Shown here: positions 25,343-32,433 of the stretch, one piece after another
How positions within the stretch are numbered: the first letter of the stretch is position 1
Layout of the letters: each line of letters begins with the position of its first letter
DNA from: Altererythrobacter sp. TH136
Lineage (GTDB): Bacteria; Pseudomonadota; Alphaproteobacteria; Sphingomonadales; Sphingomonadaceae
Reading direction: 5' to 3'
NCBI RefSeq assembly: GCF_007065885.1
Contig: NZ_CP041409.1
Span: 1,213,501-1,277,500, forward strand
DNA: 64,000 nt
Notes under the pieces: model-generated
Told to the model about the DNA's origin: nothing
The model's database searches: none
Seen by the model: the letters and a program-made list of their open reading frames with translations, nothing else
Position numbers and translations under genes: made by a program

Positions 25343-26116
25343 ATGCGTTTTGCCAACCTGATTGATGCGGTTCCCGCTGACACTCGCCCAGTCACCCTGT
25401 CGGGTGCGGAGAACTGGATGCAGGGGCGCACCCTGTTCGGCGGCGCATCGGCCGCGCTGGCGCTGGCGGCGGTGCGAAAAGCCATGCCCGATTTGCCGCC
25501 ATTCCGGGCCGCGCAAGTCGGCTTTGTCGCGCCGGTCGGGGCGAACCTGTCGTTCAAGGTCGAGATGGTGCGCCAGGGCCGTAACGTGACCCAGGTGCGT
25601 AGCGATATCGCCAGCGACGGCAAGCTCGCGCTCACCGCGCTGATGCTGTTTGGCGAAAGCCGGGAGCCGAATGCGCTGCACCCGGCGAGCAAGGTCGATC
25701 AATGGCCAGGAGCGCCGGAAGACTGCGAGGGCGTGCCAAGCCCGACCAACTTCTTCACCCAGAATCTTGAGATTCGCCGCGCGCAGGATGAACGGGGCAA
25801 GGGTCCGCCGCTGGTGCGCCGCTGGGTCCGTCTTGCCGACCGTGAGGGACTGGACCCGGTCATCCAGGCGATTGTCCTGGGGGATGCGCTGCCGCCCGGA
25901 TCCATGCGCGCGATGCAGCGCCAGGGGCCGCTGTCATCGATCAATTGGAGCTTTAACCTGCTCGATCCTGACGCGCGCACCCGCGACGGCTGGTTCCTGG
26001 CCGAAGCCGCCAGCGATCATGCCGACCACGGATACTCAAGCGAGCGACTCAGGCTGTGGAACGCCGATGGCGAGCAGGTACTTGCCGGGATGCAGGCGGC
26101 CGCCATTTTCGGCTAG
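25343..26116 (+). CDS. acyl-CoA thioesterase-like protein (TesB/double hotdog type), 257 aa
   Basis: A double-hotdog-like protein with the pattern of TesB-type thioesterases that hydrolyse acyl-CoA to free acid and CoA: WMQGRTLFGGASAALALAAV (first hotdog central helix), FVAPVGANLSFKVEMVRQGR (β strands), and in the second half SINWSFNLLDP and DGWFLAEAASDHADHGYSSE. Located in the cytoplasm. It opens a block of CoA-linked catabolic genes and overlaps the convergent enoyl-CoA hydratase gene by four bases at the stop codons. Substrate chain length cannot be read from sequence. Confidence 0.8.
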   Translation: MRFANLIDAVPADTRPVTLSGAENWMQGRTLFGGASAALALAAVRKAMPDLPPFRAAQVGFVAPVGANLSFKVEMVRQGRNVTQVRSDIASDGKLALTALMLFGESREPNALHPASKVDQWPGAPEDCEGVPSPTNFFTQNLEIRRAQDERGKGPPLVRRWVRLADREGLDPVIQAIVLGDALPPGSMRAMQRQGPLSSINWSFNLLDPDARTRDGWFLAEAASDHADHGYSSERLRLWNADGEQVLAGMQAAAIFG

Positions 26117-26916
26117 ACGTCTTCGTAGGTCGCTTTCCGCTTCTGCATTCCGGCCATCACGGCTTCCATCTGGTTCTTCGATCCGAGCAGCGGGTGTTGC
26201 TCGAGGCTTTCTTCCATCAGCAAGTCGGCGGTGTTCTTGTCCGCCATCGCGTTGATCAGGCGCTTTGCGCCGCGCATCGCGTGGGGGTTGCGGTCGGCGA
26301 TGGTGCGCGCGATTTCGTTGGCGCGCTGAAGCGGGTCATCCTCGACGTAGGTCGCCAGACCGATCACCTGGGCTTCCGTCCCGGTAAACTCCCGGTTGGT
26401 GAAGGTCAGTTCGCGCAGCACATCGCCCCGGATCAGGTCGCGCCACAGGGCGATGCCGCCCATGTCGGGCACCAGGCCCCAGCGCATTTCCATGATCGCC
26501 ATGCGCGTATCGGGCGCGACCACGCGCACGTCTGAGCCGCTGGCAATTTGCAGACCGCCGCCGAAGCACACGCCGTGAACCGCGGCGATGACAGGGACCG
26601 GCAGCTTGCGCCACTGCATCGCCACCTGCTGCGCGCGATTGGCATTGCCAAAGGTGCGCTCTGTCAGCGGGGGCTCGTCACCGCGTTCGCGGCCGAAACT
26701 GGATAGATCGAGGCCGGCACAGAATGCGCGCCCCTCACCCGCCAGGACCACGCACCGCAGCCCCTTCATGTTCTGCAGCGCCTGTCCGGCCTCGATCAGC
26801 CGATTGAACATCTCGCCATCGAGCGCGTTCATCTTGTCGGCGCGGGTCAGCCGGACCTGCGCGACGCCGCCGTCTTCAAGATCGATGGAAACCCGGTCAT
26901 TTGCGCGAAAATTCAT
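26113..26916 (-). CDS. enoyl-CoA hydratase/isomerase family protein, 267 aa
   Basis: Crotonase fold: CVVLAGEGRAFCAGLDLSSF forms the CoA-oxyanion site, and GVCFGGGLQIASGSDVRVV with RMAIMEMRWGLVPDMGG the active-site region. In classical hydratases a Glu occupies each of these two segments; here the first is Gln (GGGLQIA) and the second is kept (MEMRWG), so it may be an isomerase, a thioesterase-like or another crotonase activity. The ATG at 26916 follows AAGGATGCTGGC; the longer frame upstream overlaps the neighbouring gene and is discarded. Leftward operon with the two acyl-CoA dehydrogenases. Confidence 0.85.
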   Translation of the reverse strand: MNFRANDRVSIDLEDGGVAQVRLTRADKMNALDGEMFNRLIEAGQALQNMKGLRCVVLAGEGRAFCAGLDLSSFGRERGDEPPLTERTFGNANRAQQVAMQWRKLPVPVIAAVHGVCFGGGLQIASGSDVRVVAPDTRMAIMEMRWGLVPDMGGIALWRDLIRGDVLRELTFTNREFTGTEAQVIGLATYVEDDPLQRANEIARTIADRNPHAMRGAKRLINAMADKNTADLLMEESLEQHPLLGSKNQMEAVMAGMQKRKATYEDV

Positions 26917-26966
26917 GCCAGCATCCTTGTCCTTTGCTGCACCGTCGCCCAACGCCGGCGCGCTGT

Positions 26967-27698
26967 CTAGCTTTCGCCGAACAGCCGCGCCCGGGTCCAG
27001 TCGAGTACGGGCGCGTGGCTGACGAGCAGCGCATGGCCGAGTTCGCGGTTCCAGCGGGTCTCGGAACCCAGGGCCGCGCGCCATTCATGCAACCGCCCGG
27101 TGTAAAGCTGCAAGTCGTATTCTGCGCTGATTCCGATGGCACCGTGCACGGCGTGAGCGGCGTTGGCGATGCGAGGGGCGGCGGAGGAGGCGACCGACTT
27201 GGCCACAGCGATGCGCAACCGGTCGGGCGGCTCACCGGCAGCGGCAAGCTCAACAGCGAGGCGGATGGCGACACAATCCTCCGCCATGACCGCGAGCTGC
27301 TGCTGGAGCGCTTGCTGCCGGCCGATCGGCTTACCGAATTGGCTGCGCTCCCCGGCGTAGGCGGCGCTCATCGCGAGCACCCGGTCCGCGGCACCCGACA
27401 GGGCTGCGGCGAGTAGCAAAACCTCAGCTTCGGCACAGAGGCCGGCCCGGGCGACCATGGCCTCGCCGATCGCAATCGGGGCCGCGTTGCGACCGAGCGC
27501 GCGCCATAATTGGGCGGCGTCGGCCACTGACATTCCGGCGCCGCCTGCGGTTTCGAGCACGAGCGCGTCAAGGAACCCCGATTGCTCGACCTCCTCGCGC
27601 TCATGCTGCCATTCCGCGCCCGCGTCGATCGCCCGCACTCGGTCGGCCGGAAACAGCAGCGTGAGCATCCGCTCGAACGGTTCGAGGAACTCTGTCAC
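26967..27698 (-). CDS. short acyl-CoA dehydrogenase family protein, 243 aa
   Basis: Contains the C-terminal acyl-CoA dehydrogenase helical bundle: MSAAYAGERSQFGKPIGRQQ (FAD and dimer contact region) and AHAVHGAIGISAEYDLQLY near the end. It lacks the middle β-barrel that holds the flavin and the usual catalytic Glu region is not obvious; family members are normally ~370-400 residues. It overlaps the full-length dehydrogenase by four bases, so it most likely acts as the small partner in a heteromeric enzyme, as known for some steroid and side-chain dehydrogenases. Partner role is inferred. Confidence 0.8.
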   Translation of the reverse strand: MTEFLEPFERMLTLLFPADRVRAIDAGAEWQHEREEVEQSGFLDALVLETAGGAGMSVADAAQLWRALGRNAAPIAIGEAMVARAGLCAEAEVLLLAAALSGAADRVLAMSAAYAGERSQFGKPIGRQQALQQQLAVMAEDCVAIRLAVELAAAGEPPDRLRIAVAKSVASSAAPRIANAAHAVHGAIGISAEYDLQLYTGRLHEWRAALGSETRWNRELGHALLVSHAPVLDWTRARLFGES

Positions 27699-28843
27699 CG
27701 CAGGCCCAGCCCCCGCGCGATGATCCCGCGCAGGATTTCTCGCGTTCCGCCGCGCAGCGAGAAGCTGGGAGCGACGCGGGTAACGTACGTCAACGCTCGC
27801 GTAAGATCCGCGTCGACCGGCTCATCGTGGCTCGCTAGATCATCGGCGATTGCCAGCGGCAAATCCTGCTCGAAAGCCGTACCCAGGTCCTTGACCAGGC
27901 TTGCCTCGACCACCGGGCTCTCTCCCGCCGCGAGCCGCGCGGTACAGGCGAGCGACATCGCCCGAAGCGCCGCCAGCCGCGCAACGAACCCGCCAACCAG
28001 CGCGGCGGTGGCATCATCGGTGCGGCCGGCCTTGCGCAAGTGCGCCAACCATCCGTCCAGCAACACCAGGCTAGAATAGATCCGTTCAGGACCGCTGCGT
28101 TCAAATGCCAGCTCGGCGGTGACCTGCGCCCAGCCCTGCCCCTCGGCGCCGATCAACGAGTCCCCCGGCAGCTCCACGCCATCGAAGAAAACCTCGTTGA
28201 AGTGCTCGTCACCGGTCAGATCCTTGATCGGGCGGATGGAGATACCCGGCAGCGACAGGTCCACGATCAATTGCGACAGGCCGGCGTGGCGGTCTTCCGG
28301 CCCGCCCGACGTGCGAACCAGCGCGATCATGTAATCGGCATACTGGGCCCCGGTGGTCCAGATCTTTTGACCGCTGAGCCGCCAGCCTCCGTCGACCGGC
28401 TCCGCGCGGGTGCGCACAGCGGCAAGATCGGACCCGGCGCCAGGTTCACTCATGCCGATGCAGAACAGCGCGTCACCATGGCAGATCCGCGGGAGGTAGG
28501 ATTGCCGCTGCGCCTCCGTCCCGAAGTTGAGGATCAACGGCGCGCTTTGCCTATCGGCGATCCAGTGCGCGCCGACCGGAGCGCCGGCTGCCAGCAGTTC
28601 CTCCACCACGACAAATCGAGCGAATGGCCCCTTCCCGCCGCCGCCATACTCCTGTGGAAGCGTCAGGCCGAGCAGGCCCGCCGCGCCCAGCTTGCGGCTG
28701 AACTCAGCATCATGCCCCATCCACGATCGCGCGCGCTGTTCCAGCGACAACGCGGCGACGACCTCCTGCGCCAGGGCACGGACCTGCGGGCGAAGCGCGT
28801 CGTCCTCTGGCGGGATAGCTGCAAGGGTCAGGCTCTCGAACAC
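27695..28843 (-). CDS. acyl-CoA dehydrogenase, full length (~382 aa)
   Basis: FAD-dependent α,β-dehydrogenation of an acyl-CoA. Visible: N-terminal helical domain with LGLTLPQEYGGGG, the β-domain FCIGMSEPGAGSDLAAVRTR and WRLSGQKIWTTGAQYADYM, then HFNEVFFDGVELP, and a C-terminal end SLRGGTREILRGIIARGLGL. The open frame runs much further upstream and overlaps the divergent hydratase gene; the GTG at 28843 gives the usual family N-terminus (VFESLTLAAIPPE) and length. Coupled to the short dehydrogenase by a four-base overlap. Acts with the flanking hydratases and CoA-transferase on an unidentified CoA thioester. Confidence 0.87.
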   Translation of the reverse strand: MFESLTLAAIPPEDDALRPQVRALAQEVVAALSLEQRARSWMGHDAEFSRKLGAAGLLGLTLPQEYGGGGKGPFARFVVVEELLAAGAPVGAHWIADRQSAPLILNFGTEAQRQSYLPRICHGDALFCIGMSEPGAGSDLAAVRTRAEPVDGGWRLSGQKIWTTGAQYADYMIALVRTSGGPEDRHAGLSQLIVDLSLPGISIRPIKDLTGDEHFNEVFFDGVELPGDSLIGAEGQGWAQVTAELAFERSGPERIYSSLVLLDGWLAHLRKAGRTDDATAALVGGFVARLAALRAMSLACTARLAAGESPVVEASLVKDLGTAFEQDLPLAIADDLASHDEPVDADLTRALTYVTRVAPSFSLRGGTREILRGIIARGLGLR

Positions 28844-28942
28844 GTCGCGCCCTGTCTGCGCGAGCGAAGCGTGGACGGCAACGGGAGAATTGCTCAGCGG
28901 TCGCCCGCCCCTTACAGCCGGTACAAAGCGAAAGGAGCGGGC

Positions 28943-29743
28943 ATGGGTGATTTCCTGAGGATCGAACGCAATGGTGCGGTGATGACCGTCACGATGGATC
29001 GCCCCGAAGATCGCAACGCAATCACCGATCCTGACCAGAGCGCGGAATTCGTCGAATTGACCGAAAGCCTTGCGCGCGACCGTTCGATCCGTGCGCTCGT
29101 GCTGACCGGTGCCGGAAAGTCGTTCTGCTCCGGGGGAAACGTGAAGGCGATGCGAGAGGGGACCGGGATGTTCTCCGGCTCCCCGTTCGATCAGCGCAAC
29201 CATTACCGCACGACCGTTCAACGGATCGGCCGCGCCTTGTGGGAGCTCGAGGTACCGGTCGTCGCGGCGATCAATGGCCATGCCATCGGCCTCGGCTTTG
29301 ACATCACGCTGATGTGCGACATGCGGATCATGGCGGAAAGCGCGGTGGTCGCCGAAAGCTACGTGAAACTGGGCATTATTCCGGGGGGCGGCGGCGCCTG
29401 GTTGCTGCCCCGGGTGATCGGCTATGCCCGCGCGAGCCAGATGACGCTGACTGGCGATCCGGTGGACGCACAGACGGCGCTAGCATGGGGGCTGGTTAGC
29501 GAGGTGCATCCGGCTGACCGGCTGCTCGCCCGGGCGCAGGAGCTAGCCCAAGCCATCGCTTCGAGCCCCGGCCACGCCACTCGCCTTGCCAAACGGATGA
29601 TGCGCGAAGGCATGGATCAGAAGCTGGCCACTCACCTGGAAACGGCGGCGGCTTACCAGGCTCTGTCGCACCATACGGATGACCACAAGGAAGCTCTCGA
29701 CGCCTTCCTCGACAAGCGCGCGCCGGAGTTCAAGAACCGGTGA
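28943..29743 (+). CDS. enoyl-CoA hydratase/isomerase family protein, 266 aa
   Basis: Crotonase-family enzyme. ALVLTGAGKSFCSGGNVKAM forms the CoA-binding/oxyanion loop; INGHAIGLGFDITLMCDMR and AESYVKLGIIPGGGGAWLL the catalytic region, with Asp in place of the first classical Glu and a Glu (AES) kept at the second. AAAGGAG lies ahead of the ATG at 28943. Transcribed divergently from the dehydrogenases and overlapping the downstream CoA-transferase gene by four bases, so the two are coupled. Likely hydrates or isomerises the product of the neighbouring dehydrogenase. Confidence 0.88.
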   Translation: MGDFLRIERNGAVMTVTMDRPEDRNAITDPDQSAEFVELTESLARDRSIRALVLTGAGKSFCSGGNVKAMREGTGMFSGSPFDQRNHYRTTVQRIGRALWELEVPVVAAINGHAIGLGFDITLMCDMRIMAESAVVAESYVKLGIIPGGGGAWLLPRVIGYARASQMTLTGDPVDAQTALAWGLVSEVHPADRLLARAQELAQAIASSPGHATRLAKRMMREGMDQKLATHLETAAAYQALSHHTDDHKEALDAFLDKRAPEFKNR

Positions 29744-30957
29744 GCGGTGCGCTTGACGGTATTCGCGTGCTCGACTTGTCGCGCGTGCTCGCGGGACCGT
29801 GGTCGACGCAGATCCTCGGAGATCTGGGGGCAGAGGTGATCAAGGTGGAACAGCCGGGCGCCGGCGACGACACCCGCGCCTGGGGGCCGCCCTTTTTGGC
29901 GCAGTCAACGGACTCGGCGTATTTCTCCTGCGCCAATCGCAACAAGCAATCGATCGCAGTGGACATCGCCACGCCCAAAGGCGCCGAGATCATTCGGCGG
30001 CTTGCTGCGACAGCGGATGTGGTGGTGGAGAACTTCCGCGTCGGCGGTCTCGCCCGTTTCGGGCTCGACTATGACAGTCTGGCAGCGATCAAGCCCGATC
30101 TTGTGTGGTGTTCGATCACCGGGTTCGGGCAAACGGGTCCCGATAAGGACCGCGGCGGATACGATTTTCTGATCCAGGGCCTCAGCGGACTGATGAGCGT
30201 CACCGGCGCGGCCGACGGTCCGCCGATGAAAGTGGGGGTGCCGATCAGCGACCTCACGACCGGGCTTTACGCGGCGATCGCTATTCTCGCCGCGCTGCGC
30301 CACCGTGACAATACCGGCCAGGGGCAGCGGATCGACCTGTCGTTGCTCGAAGCGCAGCTCGCGGTCATGAGCAATCAGGCCGCCAGCTGGCTTAACGGGG
30401 GCACGGAACCGGGACGCCTCGGCAACCAGCACCCGAACATCGTTCCATATCAGGTATTCACCTGCGCCGATGGCGACATATTGATTGCGACCGCCAACGA
30501 CCGGCAGTGGGCCAAACTGGTCCGGGTGCTTGGCCTTGATGCCCTGGCGGACGCTCCGCCATTCGCGACCATGAGCGTTCGGAGCGCCAATAAGCACGCC
30601 CTGCTGGCGGCGATCGAACCGGTGTTGGCGGGCTGGTCGTCGGCGGAACTCGTCGAAGCACTGAATAATGCAGGCGTGCCGAGCGGCCGCGTCAATACAG
30701 TGCCCGAAGCTCTAGCGGCGCCGCAGGTGAAGGCACGCGGCCTCGTCCGTTCCATCGAACGCCGCGATGGCAGCGAAGTCCGGTTCGTGGGCTTTCCCGC
30801 GCAGCTCTCCGCCACACCGGCAAGCTATCGCCGGGCACCTCCACGCGCGGGAGAGGACACTCGCGCCATTTTGCGTGACGTCCTCCACCTCTCTGAGGCG
30901 GAGATCGGACGGTTGTTTTCCACCGGCACCGTTGCACACGGTTTGGCGGACGACTGA
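29740..30957 (+). CDS. CaiB/BaiF-type (family III) CoA-transferase, 405 aa
   Basis: Transfers CoA between carboxylic acids. Opening LDGIRVLDLSRVLAGPWSTQ and LGAEVIKVEQPGAGDDTR are the family N-terminal signature; GGYDFLIQGLSGLMSVTG contains the family's catalytic Asp; the C-terminus (FSTGTVAHG...) closes a standard-length protein. Starts with a GTG overlapping the hydratase stop (GTGA). Probably activates the acid that feeds the flanking β-oxidation-like enzymes. Substrate not identifiable from sequence. Confidence 0.9.
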   Translation: MSGALDGIRVLDLSRVLAGPWSTQILGDLGAEVIKVEQPGAGDDTRAWGPPFLAQSTDSAYFSCANRNKQSIAVDIATPKGAEIIRRLAATADVVVENFRVGGLARFGLDYDSLAAIKPDLVWCSITGFGQTGPDKDRGGYDFLIQGLSGLMSVTGAADGPPMKVGVPISDLTTGLYAAIAILAALRHRDNTGQGQRIDLSLLEAQLAVMSNQAASWLNGGTEPGRLGNQHPNIVPYQVFTCADGDILIATANDRQWAKLVRVLGLDALADAPPFATMSVRSANKHALLAAIEPVLAGWSSAELVEALNNAGVPSGRVNTVPEALAAPQVKARGLVRSIERRDGSEVRFVGFPAQLSATPASYRRAPPRAGEDTRAILRDVLHLSEAEIGRLFSTGTVAHGLADD

Positions 30958-31016
30958 ACCCCTCGGCGGAAACTTACGCGAATCCCGTGAGTTAACCTGC
31001 CGGAAGGAGACTTGTG

Positions 31017-31202
31017 ATGTCGGACGACAAACAAGATCGCGGCGGGCAGGATCGCGCACGCGTCGCAGGCGAACAAGGCTACGAAGTTCGCTATTTTGCC
31101 GAAAAGCATGGGATCAGTATCGATCAGGCACAGGAACTGATCGACAAGCACGGCAATAGCCGCGAAAAACTGGACGCAGCCGCGGGCGCGCTTGGCCGTT
31201 AA
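31017..31202 (+). CDS. DUF3606-like small protein, 61 aa
   Basis: MSDDKQDRGGQDRARVAGEQ, then YEVRYFAEKHGISIDQAQEL, then IDKHGNSREKLDAA: a charged, hydrophilic mini-domain typical of DUF3606 proteins found in sphingomonads and rhizobia, of unknown function. GGAAGGAGA lies upstream; the adjacent GTG at 31014 is an unlikely start. It follows the CoA-transferase by 59 bases on the same strand and converges on the aldolase gene. Confidence 0.75.
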   Translation: MSDDKQDRGGQDRARVAGEQGYEVRYFAEKHGISIDQAQELIDKHGNSREKLDAAAGALGR

Positions 31203-31253
31203 CGCAACGCGGGTGCGTCCGCCACCGGGCGACGCCCTACCGCATACGCCGCG

Positions 31254-32027
31254 TTAGTTGCGGTAGCTCGGGTCGATGCGGTCGAGCTTCCGCAACAACG
31301 CTGGCCAGGCAAGCGCCTGCGCAAGTGCGCCCATGCCCTTCGGATTGCTTTGCTGCTCAACCTTCTCAGGGGTACCCTGCGGCGGGTTGTAGAGATGGTC
31401 CCGCCCCGCGGCGAGCATGTGCACCTGAGCTTCACATGCCCGCTCCAGGAAATAGAGCCGCACGAAGCATGCGCCGACGCTATCCCCCACAGCGAGAGTG
31501 CCGTGGTTGCGCAAGATCATCGCGTTTTTGGTGCCGAGATCCTGCACCAGCCGCTCACGCTCCTCCAGGTCTGTCGCGATGCCTTCGTACTCGTGATACG
31601 CGACATCGTGTGCAGCTATCATCGCTGTCTGGGTGTGCGGCAACAGCCCCCACTCCATCGCCGATACGGCCTGACCGTGCGGGGTATGCAGGTGCATCAC
31701 GGCGTGCGCATCGTCACGAGCCATATGGATGGCAGAGTGGATGGTGAACCCAGCCGGATTGACCGGATGTTCGCTCTTGCCAACGGGCGCACCATCGACA
31801 TCGATCTTGACCAGCGAGGATGCGGTAATCTCTTCGAACATCATGTCGTACGGGTTGATCAGGAAGTGATGTTCGGGACCCGGCACGCGCGCTGACAGGT
31901 GCGTGAAAATCAAGTCATCCCAACGGTAAAGCGCGACAAGGCGATATGCCGCCGCCAGATCGACCCGCGCGGCCCACTCTCCGGGTGCCATGTCATCGTT
32001 CGCCTGGGTCATGTTCGCCGTTGCCAT
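31254..32027 (-). CDS. class II aldolase/adducin family protein, 257 aa
   Basis: A zinc-dependent fold of the fuculose-phosphate aldolase type. HLSARVPGPEHHFLINPY, VMHLHTPHGQAVSAMEWG (two of the metal-binding His) and ILRNHGTLAVGDSVG (third His) are present. Members cleave or decarboxylate sugar-like and keto acids, or have lost catalysis. The ATG at 32027 is preferred because AAAGGATGGCACG precedes it; the frame is open from 32057. Last gene of the core-like block before the tRNA-like fragment at 32166. Confidence 0.85.
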   Translation of the reverse strand: MATANMTQANDDMAPGEWAARVDLAAAYRLVALYRWDDLIFTHLSARVPGPEHHFLINPYDMMFEEITASSLVKIDVDGAPVGKSEHPVNPAGFTIHSAIHMARDDAHAVMHLHTPHGQAVSAMEWGLLPHTQTAMIAAHDVAYHEYEGIATDLEERERLVQDLGTKNAMILRNHGTLAVGDSVGACFVRLYFLERACEAQVHMLAAGRDHLYNPPQGTPEKVEQQSNPKGMGALAQALAWPALLRKLDRIDPSYRN

Positions 32028-32112
32028 CGTGCCATCCTTTGCCGAGCTATCGTTCATGTGTCAGCATAAGCGCACTCGCGGAGCCGAGTCACACAGGTTT
32101 TAGGGGAGACGC

Positions 32113-32141
32113 AAAAAAGCCCCACTGTCTCCAGTGAGGCT
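32113..32141 (-). terminator. intrinsic terminator at the left edge of the metal-resistance block
   Basis: Minus strand: AGCCTCACTG pairs with CAGTGGGGCT (10 bp, one G-U) around a GAGA tetraloop, followed by TTTTT. It lies ~290 bases past the P-type ATPase stop and just beyond a tRNA 3'-end-like fragment, and looks like the original terminator of a tRNA gene. Confidence 0.85.
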
Positions 32142-32165
32142 ATTACGTAATTCAGAACCACCTGA

Positions 32166-32187
32166 TGGTTGCGGGGGCTCGATTTGA
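32166..32187 (-). other. tRNA 3'-end-like fragment (possible att remnant)
   Basis: Minus strand reads TCAAATCGAGCCCCCGCAAC then CA, matching the T-loop, T-stem and acceptor end of an alphaproteobacterial initiator-type tRNA (…CCCCGCAACCA). No intact tRNA precedes it: the 5' arm of the T-stem and everything upstream are absent. Followed 24 bases on by an intrinsic terminator. Such 3' fragments are left where an island has inserted into a tRNA gene. The identity of the parent tRNA is from memory. Confidence 0.45.
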
Positions 32188-32433
32188 CCGCTGTCGAACT
32201 CGGATCGTTCTGTGACCGCTTTGCGCCCCCAATCAGGACATTCGAAGGTCTCAAAGATAGACCCGAAAGCTGCCCCTCAGCGATCTTCTGACGCGCATGG
32301 AGCCATATTAGACGCCGCGCCGCTGCGCGCCCGCACGACATGTTGAAGCGAAAACCAATCAGAGGTCACACTCGCTCCTTGGCGGCTTAGCCACATAGGG
32401 CAACAAAAGTATCATTTCTCCTTGCCTCTGCAG
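32188..32433. other. intergenic region next to the tRNA-like fragment
   Basis: No gene. A direct repeat TGACCGCT occurs at 32185-32192 and again near 32212. No integrase is present. Confidence 0.4.

Noticed and set aside
28040..29743. Rightward 567-aa frame including the enoyl-CoA hydratase
   Set aside because: The upstream half is antisense to the acyl-CoA dehydrogenase; the hydratase has its own AAAGGAG and ATG at 28943.
32054..32341. Leftward 95-aa open frame over the tRNA-like fragment and terminator
   Set aside because: It would span an intrinsic terminator and the tRNA-like end, and has no family-like sequence.
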